Positions 1 through 5,888 are shown, numbered from the stretch's first letter. The stretch: 6,078 bases of DNA from Burkholderiales bacterium (GCA_026786225.1 JAJAYN010000183.1:1-6078); one strand, 5' to 3'. The notes: generated by a model not told the origin, from the sequence alone. Program-made: numbers and translations.

Positions 1-425
1 CAAAGTAAATATTAAAGTCGGCAGCGGTGAAAATGACAAAAAAACCGGCAAAGAAAAAACCATGGATCGCGAAGTGCATCGCGTGCAAATTCTCGATCCG
101 GCAACTGGTGCCGGCACATTCCTGCACGCCGTGATCGCACAAATCCGCGAATCATTCAGCGGCAATTCTGGCATGTGGCCCGGTTATGTGGCGGAACATT
201 TGCTGCCGCGTATTTATGGCTTCGAATTGCTGATCGCGCCCTATGCGGTTGCGCACATGAAGCTCGGTTTGCAATTAAAGGAAAGCGGCTACGAAAGACC
301 GCAAGGGCCGCCAACTTTCCTATGACGACATCAAGCATTACCACGGCATCGTCGCTGCCCTCGCCGAAACAATTGCGCTGCAAACCAGAATTGACGATGC
401 AATCCCTGGCTGGCCGCTCGTATAG
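1..425 (+). pseudogene. Remnant of a type ISP / N-6 adenine DNA methyltransferase-restriction gene, internally deleted and frameshifted
   Basis: The frame beginning at base 2 is open from the window edge, so the gene starts upstream. It encodes S-adenosylmethionine-binding motif I (DPATGAGTFL, about 95-124), followed by the family-typical HLLPRIYGFELLIAPYAVAH and HMKLGLQL. This frame ends at a TGA at 323-325 after a short unrelated tail. From about 294 the +1-shifted frame reads KDRKGRQLSYDDIKHY, then VAALAETIALQTRIDDAIPGWPLV and a TAG at 423-425. As I recall the family, this is the C-terminal end of these large single-chain restriction-modification proteins. The NPPY catalytic motif and the target-recognition region, normally several hundred residues, are missing between the two parts. 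The two frames meet at 293-296 (GAAA), where the codon for the last N-side residue overlaps the first C-side codon. I infer an internal deletion that also broke the frame, so the product is almost certainly inactive. Whether the upstream nuclease/helicase part survives lies outside the window. Confidence 0.8.
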
Positions 426-468
426 CTGGCTCAGAAGCCTACTGTTCATTGAAACCTGATCTATCACC

Positions 469-1749
469 ATGAAACTCTTAGTTATCGGCTCCGGCGGCCG
501 CGAACATGCCCTCGCGTGGCGCCTTTCGCAAAACCCGAATGTGCAATGCGTTTACGTCGCGCCCGGCAATGCCGGCACCGCGCACGAGGATGGCCTCGTC
601 AATGTCAACCTGACCGCGATTACGGATCTGCTCAAATTTGCCCAGGACGAGAAAATTCACCTGACTGTCGTCGGTCCTGAAGCGCCATTGTCTGCGGGCG
701 TGGTGGATGCGTTTCAGGCGGCGGGTTTAAAGATATTCGGGCCCACGCAGCGCGCGGCGCAGCTTGAATCGTCCAAAGACTTTGCCAAGCAGTTCATGGT
801 CCGTCACAAAATCCCGACTGCCAAATACGCAACCTTTACCAACGCGGCGGACGCGCGTGCCTATGTTGAGCGCGAGGGTGCACCTATCGTCATCAAGGCC
901 GACGGTCTTGCGGCGGGCAAGGGTGTCGTCGTGGCCATGACCATGGATGAGGCAAATGCAGCAATCGATGCGATGTTCACGGGCCACCGCGTAGGCGTGG
1001 CAACGGCAACGAGCTACAGAGTCGTGATCGAAGAGTTCATGCAGGGCGAGGAAGCGAGTTTTATCTGCATGTGCGATGGCGTGCATGCGCTGCCGTTCGC
1101 TTCGTCGCAGGACCACAAGCGTATTTTTGATGGCGACCTGGGGCCGAACACAGGCGGTATGGGTGCCTACTCGCCGGCACCGGTCGTGACCCCCGAAGTG
1201 CATGCGCGCGCGATGCGCGAAGTCATCATGCCGACGTTGCGCGGCATGGCAGCAGAAGGCGCACCGTTTACCGGCTTTCTCTATGCGGGGTTGATGATCG
1301 ACGAAGCTGGTAACCCGCGTGTCGTCGAATTCAACGCGCGCATGGGTGATCCGGAAACGCAGCCGATCATGATGCGACTCAAAAGCGATTTTCTAGCGCT
1401 GGTCGAGCATGCTGTTGCCGGGTTGCTCAATGAAATCGAAGCGGATTGGGACCGTCGCGCTGCACTCGGCGTGGTGATGGCGGCGGATGGCTATCCCGAT
1501 GCCCCCGTGAAAGGCGATGAGATCTCCGGCCTGCCATCAGACACCGGCGACGCACGCGTATTTCATGCCGGCACAGTGAAACAAGACGGCAAAATACTGG
1601 TCAGCGGAGGGCGCGTGCTTTGCGTGACGGCGTTGGGAGATACTGTCAAGATTGCGCAGCATCGCGCTTACCAAATGCTGGAGCCGATACGCTTTCGCGG
1701 GATGCAGTTCAGGCGTGATATTGGGTACAGAGCGATTGATCGGCGGTAG
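469..1749 (+). CDS. purD: Phosphoribosylamine-glycine ligase (GAR synthetase)
   Basis: This cytosolic enzyme catalyses the second step of de novo purine synthesis, joining 5-phosphoribosylamine and glycine with ATP to give glycinamide ribonucleotide. The 426-residue protein is full length for the family. The N-terminal domain opens with the nucleotide-binding-fold signature LLVIGSGGREHALAW (residues 3-17), and VVGPEAPLSAG follows. The ATP-grasp domain carries IKADGLAAGKG (142-152), GEEASF, SQDHKRIFDGDLGPNTGGMG (from 213) and the metal/ATP-binding EFNARMGDPETQP (287-299). The C-terminal lid ends in RRDIGYRAI. A small insertion relative to the E. coli protein, of a few residues, lies just before RVVIEEF. 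The ATG at 469 is preferred because the nucleotide-binding strand begins immediately after it, although no clear Shine-Dalgarno sequence precedes it. The upstream neighbour is a dead methylase gene only 43 bp away, and hemF follows after 394 bp. No convincing promoter was seen in the short upstream gap. Confidence 0.97.
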   Translation: MKLLVIGSGGREHALAWRLSQNPNVQCVYVAPGNAGTAHEDGLVNVNLTAITDLLKFAQDEKIHLTVVGPEAPLSAGVVDAFQAAGLKIFGPTQRAAQLESSKDFAKQFMVRHKIPTAKYATFTNAADARAYVEREGAPIVIKADGLAAGKGVVVAMTMDEANAAIDAMFTGHRVGVATATSYRVVIEEFMQGEEASFICMCDGVHALPFASSQDHKRIFDGDLGPNTGGMGAYSPAPVVTPEVHARAMREVIMPTLRGMAAEGAPFTGFLYAGLMIDEAGNPRVVEFNARMGDPETQPIMMRLKSDFLALVEHAVAGLLNEIEADWDRRAALGVVMAADGYPDAPVKGDEISGLPSDTGDARVFHAGTVKQDGKILVSGGRVLCVTALGDTVKIAQHRAYQMLEPIRFRGMQFRRDIGYRAIDRR

Positions 1750-1798
1750 TTCTTTTTTTGAGAATTCGATTGAGTTGACCATGAAGAGTTGCGATGAC

Positions 1799-2011
1799 TC
1801 AGTCCTTCTCCCTTGGGACAAGGGAACACTTGAAGCGAAGCAGAAGGGGTGCCGCAGGGGTTTCGCGACGCATGCGTCGTGCCTGCGGTACAGTGGCCAG
1901 GCGGTATTGGGCCACGCGCCCTGCATGGGGGAGATGAGGGGTAGCAGCCTGCGCTGCTGGGTGAAGCCCCTCACCCTCACCCTAGCTCTCTCCCAAGGGA
2001 GAGGGAACTGA
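1799..2011. repeat. Intergenic structured repeat with terminal inverted repeats (MITE-like or composite REP-like element)
   Basis: The ends are inverted copies. The left end reads CAGTCCTTCTCCCTTGGGA (1800-1818); the right end (1991-2010), reverse-complemented, reads CAGTTCCCTCTCCCTTGGGA. These differ by a mismatch or two and one gap, and a flanking T/A pair extends them to 1799 and 2011. Inside is a chain of hairpins. Arms 1809-1814/1820-1825 pair first. Then 1852-1858/1882-1888 enclose a perfect 14-bp palindrome at 1866-1879. Next come 1893-1898/1910-1915 and 1935-1941/1967-1973, the latter enclosing 1943-1948/1953-1958. The last is 1988-1994/1997-2003. The right part contains the CCCTCACC plus CTCTCCC/GGGAGAG pattern found in many proteobacterial interspersed repeats. 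No open reading frame looks real here and no clean target-site duplication is visible, so whether it is a MITE, a REP cluster or a structured RNA cannot be decided from one copy. Confidence 0.7.
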
Positions 2012-2143
2012 ATCGCGCAAGAATTCGTTTCCAAATGTTTGCAAACACGTCTATCGCGATATGAAAAACGTAGAACGCCATTCGACGCGGTTTTTGGAGC
2101 AAAAAGTCGCCAGAATCCGCACCAGTACTAGGGTTTGTCAAAA
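2012..2143 (+). promoter_or_regulatory. hemF upstream region with two perfect palindromes
   Basis: Between the repeat element and hemF lie a 12-bp perfect palindrome, TGTTTGCAAACA (2036-2047), and a 10-bp one, TATCGCGATA (2052-2061). Their centres are 15 bp apart. Either could be a regulator site, but neither matches an operator I can name; the FNR/Anr half-site pattern TTGAT-N4-ATCAA is absent. A weak promoter candidate overlaps them: TTGCAA (2040-2045) with a TATGAA-like -10 at 2060-2065, with spacing shorter than usual. AGGG at 2130-2133 is the likely ribosome binding site. The region holds no gene. Confidence 0.3.
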
Positions 2144-3058
2144 ATGAATACTGTCTTGAACACCGCCGACGTCAAAACCTACCTCCTCGATTTGCAGTCG
2201 CGCATCGTCGCGAAACTGGAGACCCTGGACGGCAAACCTTTTGGCACCGATGCGTGGACGCGCAATGAAGGGGGTGGTGGTATCTCGCGCATCATTGAAG
2301 AAGGCAATTTGTTCGAGCGCGCTGGCGTGCTGTTTTCGCATGTCATCGGCACCAAGCTGCCGCCCACGGCTGCGGCCAATCGGCCGGAAATTGCCGGGCG
2401 CGCATGGGAGGCGATGGGTGTCTCCCTCGTGCTGCATCCGCGCAACCCGTTTGTACCTACGGTGCATATGAACGTGCGCTTTTTCATCGCGCGCTCGTCT
2501 CTCGACGCTGAGCACGATGCGTTCTGGTTCGGTGGCGGCATGGATCTCACACCGTACTATGGCTTCGAAGAAGACTGCGTGCACTTTCATCGCGTCAATC
2601 GCGATGCGTTGCAGCCATTTGGCGATGACTACTATCCGCATTTCAAGAAGTGGTGCGACGAATATTTTTACTTGAAGCATCGCAATGAACCACGTGGCAT
2701 CGGCGGCGTATTCTTTGATGATTTTCACCAGCCGGGGTTCGAGCAATCGTTTGCGATGAAGCGGGCCGTTGGTGACGCCTTTCTGAATGCCTATGTGCCG
2801 ATCGTCGAGCGTCGGCGCGATACGCCATATGACGAGCAGCAGCGCGACTGGCAGTTGTATCGGCGTGGCCGCTATGTGGAGTTCAATCTGGTGTTTGATC
2901 GCGGCACGCATTTCGGCCTGCAATCGGGCGGGCGTACCGAGTCAATACTTGCTTCACTGCCACCATTGGTGAAATGGCGTTATAACTGGCAGCCGGCAGC
3001 AGGGTCGCGAGAGGCGGAGTTGGCTGAGAAATTCTTGATTGGACGAGATTGGATCTAG
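2144..3058 (+). CDS. hemF: Oxygen-dependent coproporphyrinogen III oxidase
   Basis: This soluble homodimeric enzyme uses O2 to decarboxylate two propionates of coproporphyrinogen III, giving protoporphyrinogen IX late in haem synthesis. The protein is 304 residues from the ATG at 2144, close to the 299 of E. coli HemF. Family blocks are intact and in order: RNEGGGGISR near the N-terminus; AWEAMGVSLVLHPRNPFVPT; FWFGGGMDLTPYYGFEED (127-144), followed by HFHR; KKWCDEYFYLKHRNEPRGIGG running into VFFDDF (to 194); and YRRGRYVEFNLVFDRGT (239-255), leading to the FGLQSGGRTESIL block. The ATG at 2144 is chosen over a TTG at 2135 because AGGG (2130-2133) is correctly spaced for the ATG and too close to the TTG. 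Presence of HemF indicates a life that is at least partly aerobic. In related genomes nadD usually follows, but here a converging ecsC-like gene does. Confidence 0.97.
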   Translation: MNTVLNTADVKTYLLDLQSRIVAKLETLDGKPFGTDAWTRNEGGGGISRIIEEGNLFERAGVLFSHVIGTKLPPTAAANRPEIAGRAWEAMGVSLVLHPRNPFVPTVHMNVRFFIARSSLDAEHDAFWFGGGMDLTPYYGFEEDCVHFHRVNRDALQPFGDDYYPHFKKWCDEYFYLKHRNEPRGIGGVFFDDFHQPGFEQSFAMKRAVGDAFLNAYVPIVERRRDTPYDEQQRDWQLYRRGRYVEFNLVFDRGTHFGLQSGGRTESILASLPPLVKWRYNWQPAAGSREAELAEKFLIGRDWI

Positions 3059-3072
3059 CCGTGGCGCACGGT

Positions 3073-3093
3073 CGCTCGTCAGGGAGAGCGTTT
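3073..3093 (+). terminator. Weak hairpin between the converging hemF and ecsC-like genes
   Basis: The arms CGCTC (3073-3077) and GAGCG (3086-3090) can form a 5-bp stem with an 8-base loop, followed by TTT. It lies 14 bases past the hemF stop in a 33-bp convergent gap, a sensible place for a terminator. The stem is short and the T-run minimal, so the call rests mainly on position. Confidence 0.3.
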
Positions 3094-3871
3094 ACAGCGA
3101 CTGATACGCAAGCTTTACCGTCTCGCTGCCGTAAATCTTTTCCAGCCGCCGCACCGTGAAATGACCGCGGGCCATGTTTTGAAAATGTTCGATGAACAGC
3201 GTATTGATGAGCGCGCCAGTTGCAGCGCCGATAATCGGAATCGCCTGCATCGCCGCTTTTTCGGATACGACGATGCCGAAGCGTGAACTGATCAGCGAAA
3301 CCAGTCGCACTAATGCGGGCGCACCAACTTTGCTGAATCCCTTTTCGGCAAGAAATTTGCTAGCCTCCGACACAGCACCTGCCATCGCCGTGCGTGCCGC
3401 GAAATAGCCCGATTCAGCCGCGTCGTCTTTTGCAGTACGCCCGCCCAGGGCAAACACGGTCAGGCAAGCGAGCTTGGTTTCGATGTGCTGAATATTCTCG
3501 CCCTCGCTCTTGGCGATATCGGCAATGGAACGCAGCATGATGGTCGTGGAGATCGGCAATTCGACCGCCAGGGCGGCCAGCCCGAATGCCCCGCCCAACG
3601 CACCTGTCGCTGCTGCCGCGAATTTATGCAGGCGATCTTTTGACGCCATTTTGCCGTCAATACCATGCGATTTCACTGCCATATCCAGCGCCCTCATCAT
3701 TGCGGCCTCGGATGCGCGGTGCACCGCTTTCTGAAAGCGCTCAGGCAGCATCTTTACGCCCTTGTCGATAGGCGCGCCCAGCATCGCGGACGTACGCGCT
3801 GCCAGACTGGGCTTTTCAAGCAGTGCTTTGGCGCGTTTCAATTCGACTAGTTCGATTTTGCTCAAGGACAT
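3092..3871 (-). CDS. EcsC-family protein, function unknown
   Basis: The predicted protein has 259 residues and resembles the EcsC family. That family is named after Bacillus subtilis EcsC, encoded with an ABC transporter; its role in Gram-negative bacteria is not established. The N-terminal third (about 5-80) is helical and charged. Two apolar, glycine/alanine-rich stretches follow, at about 84-120 (around GALGGAFGLAALAVELPIS) and 207-226 (AMQAIPIIGAATGALINTLF). A family-like C-terminus, HFTVRRLEKIYG, comes after. The apolar stretches could be membrane-associated, but there is no signal peptide. The ATG at 3871 is chosen over a TTG at 3886 because GGAG (reverse complement of 3879-3882) lies 7 bases upstream of it. 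The gene stands alone: it converges with hemF and is separated from rho by a non-coding stretch. No ABC transporter genes are nearby, so the context gives no functional clue. Confidence 0.8.
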   Translation of the reverse strand: MSLSKIELVELKRAKALLEKPSLAARTSAMLGAPIDKGVKMLPERFQKAVHRASEAAMMRALDMAVKSHGIDGKMASKDRLHKFAAAATGALGGAFGLAALAVELPISTTIMLRSIADIAKSEGENIQHIETKLACLTVFALGGRTAKDDAAESGYFAARTAMAGAVSEASKFLAEKGFSKVGAPALVRLVSLISSRFGIVVSEKAAMQAIPIIGAATGALINTLFIEHFQNMARGHFTVRRLEKIYGSETVKLAYQSL

Positions 3872-4086
3872 GTTGCAGCTCCGCAATTCAGAATTCGAAC
3901 TAGCTTAGGCGCATCTCTTCGCCGGAGCAAGCATGCATCGAAATGACGGCTTGGCGACAGCAGGTATGCTGGTGTCATACCGATGCATCCATTTGAGAGA
4001 ATGTGAAATGTCGATCTGGGCGGGTGAAGCACTGACGCCACTCCGATACGGCGAGCGCTCAGATAGTGCGTTGCTGTGTGTGGGGG
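3872..4086. other. Non-coding stretch between rho and the ecsC-like gene
   Basis: This 215-bp stretch holds the ecsC-like ribosome binding site (GGAG on the reverse strand at 3879-3882), the nested inverted repeat at 3933-3988, and the C-rich 3' flank of rho (about 4060-4086 in rho sense). A forward ORF starting at 3933 or 4008 runs into the antisense of rho and has no recognisable features, so it is not called. No strong -10/-35 pair for the ecsC-like gene could be recognised. Confidence 0.6.
3933..3988. repeat. 56-bp nested inverted repeat (long hairpin or cruciform)
   Basis: The outer arms are ATGCATCGAAATGAC (3933-3947) and GTCATACCGATGCAT (3974-3988), which pair at 13 of 15 positions with a two-base mismatch in the middle. 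Inside, CAGCA (3958-3962) and TGCTG (3967-3971) form a second stem over a GGTA loop. No T-run follows on either strand, so it is not a canonical intrinsic terminator. It could be a 3'-end processing barrier for rho mRNA, a protein-binding site or a copy of an interspersed repeat. Confidence 0.65.
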
Positions 4087-5346
4087 CTAGCCTTTTTTCA
4101 TCGAGTCGAAAAACTCGGCGTTGTTTTTTGTTGCCTTGAGTTTATCGACCAAAAACTCAGTCGCTTCGAGTTCGTCCATGCTGTACATCATCTTGCGTAG
4201 TACCCAGACTTTTTGCAGTAATTCAGGCTTGATCAGCAACTCTTCTTTCCGGGTTCCTGAGCGATTCACGTTGATCGCGGGGTAAACGCGTTTTTCTGCT
4301 GCGCGTCGATCAAGGTGCACTTCCATATTGCCCGTGCCTTTGAATTCTTCGTAAATCACATCATCCATGCGGCTACCGGTGTCAATCAGCGCAGTGGCAA
4401 TGATGGTCAACGACCCACCTTCTTCAATATTGCGTGCGGCACCAAAGAATCTCTTGGGGCGCTGCAGTGCGTTGGCATCAACGCCACCCGTCAACACCTT
4501 TCCAGAGGCAGGCACGACGGTGTTGTAAGCGCGTGCCAGCCGCGTAATGGAATCCAGCAGGATGACCACGTCTTTTTTGTGTTCGACAAGGCGCTTGGCC
4601 TTTTCGATGACCATCTCGGCGACCTGGACGTGGCGGGTGGCGGGTTCGTCGAAGGTCGACGAAACAACCTCGCCCTTTACCGTGCGCGTCATTTCCGTCA
4701 CTTCTTCCGGGCGCTCGTCGATCAATAACACGATCAGCATCACGTCCGGATGGTTAGCGGTGATGGCGTGCGCGATATGCTGCAACATCACCGTTTTGCC
4801 GGACTTTGGCGAGGCCACAAGCAAACCGCGCTGCCCTTTGCCGATAGGCGCAATGATGTCAATTACGCGGCCGGTGATGTTTTCTTCCGACTTGATATCG
4901 CGTTCGAGTGTGAAAGGCTTGTTTGGAAATAGCGGCGTAAGGTTTTCAAAGAGAATTTTGTTTTTTGCATTCTCTGGTGCTTCGCCGTTTACTTTGTCGA
5001 CTTTTACCAGCGCGAAATAACGCTCGCCTTCCTTGGGCGTACGAATTTCACCCTCTATGGTGTCGCCAGTGTGCAGGTTGAAACGGCGAATCTGCGAGGG
5101 ACTTACGTAGATATCATCAGGTCCGGCGAGGTAGGAGATATCGGGCGAACGCAGGAAGCCGAATCCATCCTGCAGCACTTCCAGAGTGCCATCGCCGAAA
5201 ATCGCCTCCCCTTTTTTTGCCTGGTGTTTGAGCAGCGCGAAAATCAATTCCTGTTTTCGCAGGCGGTTGGCGCCTTCAAGTTCGAGCTGGTTTGCCATCT
5301 CCACGAGTTCGGAGACGTGTTTCAATTTGAGTTCAGATAATTGCAT
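4087..5346 (-). CDS. rho: Transcription termination factor Rho
   Basis: Rho is a hexameric RNA-dependent ATPase/helicase that loads on C-rich nascent RNA and ends transcription. At 419 residues this protein has the same length as E. coli Rho, and the key residues fall at identical numbers. The N-terminal helical domain (1-47) precedes an OSB-like RNA-binding fold with GFGFLR (61-66) and Y80. The Walker A loop is SPKSGKT (179-185, K181 and K184), Walker B is VILLD (261-265), the Q-loop carries K283, and the arginine finger is R366 in NRSGTRKEELL. Residues known to contact bicyclomycin in E. coli (P180, D210, S266, R269, L320, G337) are all present, so sensitivity is predicted. No asparagine-rich or disordered insertion is present. 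A strong Shine-Dalgarno sequence before the ATG is lacking. It lies downstream of trxA on the same strand, as in E. coli, behind a 215-bp leader. Confidence 0.98.
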   Translation of the reverse strand: MQLSELKLKHVSELVEMANQLELEGANRLRKQELIFALLKHQAKKGEAIFGDGTLEVLQDGFGFLRSPDISYLAGPDDIYVSPSQIRRFNLHTGDTIEGEIRTPKEGERYFALVKVDKVNGEAPENAKNKILFENLTPLFPNKPFTLERDIKSEENITGRVIDIIAPIGKGQRGLLVASPKSGKTVMLQHIAHAITANHPDVMLIVLLIDERPEEVTEMTRTVKGEVVSSTFDEPATRHVQVAEMVIEKAKRLVEHKKDVVILLDSITRLARAYNTVVPASGKVLTGGVDANALQRPKRFFGAARNIEEGGSLTIIATALIDTGSRMDDVIYEEFKGTGNMEVHLDRRAAEKRVYPAINVNRSGTRKEELLIKPELLQKVWVLRKMMYSMDELEATEFLVDKLKATKNNAEFFDSMKKG

Positions 5347-5409
5347 GGCTTAAGTTGTTTGAAAGATGCGGACAGGAATTGGCCGCTAAACATAGCGCCT
5401 CTCCACGCG

Positions 5410-5437
5410 GGTTTTCATGGGGATTCCCAAGAAAACC
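5410..5437 (-). other. Strong hairpin in the rho leader
   Basis: GGTTTTC (5410-5416) pairs with GAAAACC (5431-5437). Inside, after one unpaired base on each side, TGGG (5418-5421) pairs with CCCA (5426-5429) over a four-base loop. No T-run follows in rho sense, so it is unlikely to be an intrinsic terminator. A role in pausing, RNA stability or control of the small ORF that begins within it is possible but unproven. Confidence 0.55.
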
Positions 5438-5534
5438 GGGTTTAACGCACAAGTCGGGAGGTGGGGCGGAGGTGCTACAGGTAACTACAGGATGCGCTAC
5501 GGAATGACAATCAACGTAGATTTCGGTGCAGGAT

Positions 5535-5552
5535 AGGGTGCTGAGGCACCCT
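5535..5552 (-). terminator. Hairpin just after the trxA stop
   Basis: A perfect 7-bp stem, AGGGTGC (5535-5541) with GCACCCT (5546-5552), has a four-base loop and lies 9 bases beyond the trxA stop. In trxA sense it is followed by ATCCTGCACC and not a U-run, so it may be a 3'-end stabiliser or a leaky terminator that lets some transcription continue into rho. Confidence 0.5.
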
Positions 5553-5561
5553 TGTCAATGA

Positions 5562-5888
5562 CTAAATGTTTGCGTCGATAAATGCAGCCAGCTGTGACTT
5601 TGACAGTGCGCCGACCTTGGTCGCCGCAACGTTCCCGTTTTTGAACAGCATAAGCGTTGGGATTCCGCGAATGCCGTACTTCGGCGGGGTGGCCTGATTT
5701 TCATCGATATTCAATTTGGCCACTTTGAGTTTGCCTGAATACTCCTTGGCGACATCTTCGAGTATTGGCGCGATCATTTTGCAGGGCCCACACCATTCTG
5801 CCCAGTAATCCACGAGCACAGGTGTCGTGCTTTGCAAAACTTCGAGGTCGAATGTGTCATCGGAAACGTACGCAATCGCATCGCTCAT
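5562..5888 (-). CDS. trxA: Thioredoxin 1
   Basis: This is a small cytosolic dithiol-disulfide oxidoreductase that passes electrons from thioredoxin reductase to ribonucleotide reductase, peroxiredoxins and other targets. The 108 residues are the usual length. The active site is WCGPC (32-36), inside VDYWAEWCGPCKMIAPIL. The buried aspartate is D27, and the cis-proline loop is RGIPT with P77. FKNG (82-85) and KVGALSKSQL close the fold. The ATG at 5888 is chosen over a TTG at 5900 because most family members start near this point (MSD...). A GGGG run lies about 8 bases upstream of the ATG and serves as the ribosome binding site; it would fall inside the longer form. It is transcribed towards rho and divergently from the fdxA-type gene. 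Confidence 0.96.
   Translation of the reverse strand: MSDAIAYVSDDTFDLEVLQSTTPVLVDYWAEWCGPCKMIAPILEDVAKEYSGKLKVAKLNIDENQATPPKYGIRGIPTLMLFKNGNVAATKVGALSKSQLAAFIDANI

Larger units (their letters stand above)
5347..5561 (-). promoter_or_regulatory. rho leader / trxA-rho spacer, candidate autoregulatory attenuator
   Basis: Read in rho sense, the spacer opens with the hairpin after trxA. A C-rich, G-poor tract of about 40 bases follows (reverse complement of 5451-5491) and includes CACCTCCGCCCCACCTCCCG. CCTGTAG occurs twice at its start, 10 bp apart (5485-5491 and 5475-5481). C-rich, G-poor RNA is the kind of site Rho loads on. Further on are a strong hairpin (5410-5437) and a possible 10-codon ORF starting inside it (5418 to 5386, MKTRVERRYV then TAG). 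E. coli rho is autoregulated by Rho-dependent attenuation in its leader, and a short rhoL ORF lies there. The same logic is inferred here from layout only. No certain promoter was recognised, so rho may have its own or be read from trxA. Confidence 0.45.

Noticed and set aside
1750..1759. T-rich run TTCTTTTTTT directly after the purD stop, as an intrinsic terminator
   Set aside because: No GC-rich hairpin could be found directly before it, so the T-run alone does not support a terminator.
1652..2011. Forward and reverse ORFs of 119 and 165 codons spanning the end of purD and the repeat element
   Set aside because: Both overlap purD out of frame and read through the hairpin-rich repeat; the translations are low-complexity and resemble nothing known.
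2138..2923. 261-codon reverse ORF opposite hemF
   Set aside because: hemF is intact and matches its family throughout; the antisense ORF is a by-product of GC-rich codon use.
3872..4086. CRISPR array or tandem repeat
   Set aside because: The repeated words here are arms of one inverted repeat; there are no regularly spaced direct repeats anywhere in the window.
3933..4139. Forward ORF of 68 codons (or from an inner ATG at 4008) between the ecsC-like gene and rho
   Set aside because: It starts in the inverted repeat, ends antisense to the rho C-terminus, has no good ribosome binding site and shows no recognisable domain.
4315..5340. Several forward ORFs opposite rho (up to 157 codons)
   Set aside because: They are antisense shadows of a fully conserved rho gene, with no family resemblance or start signals.
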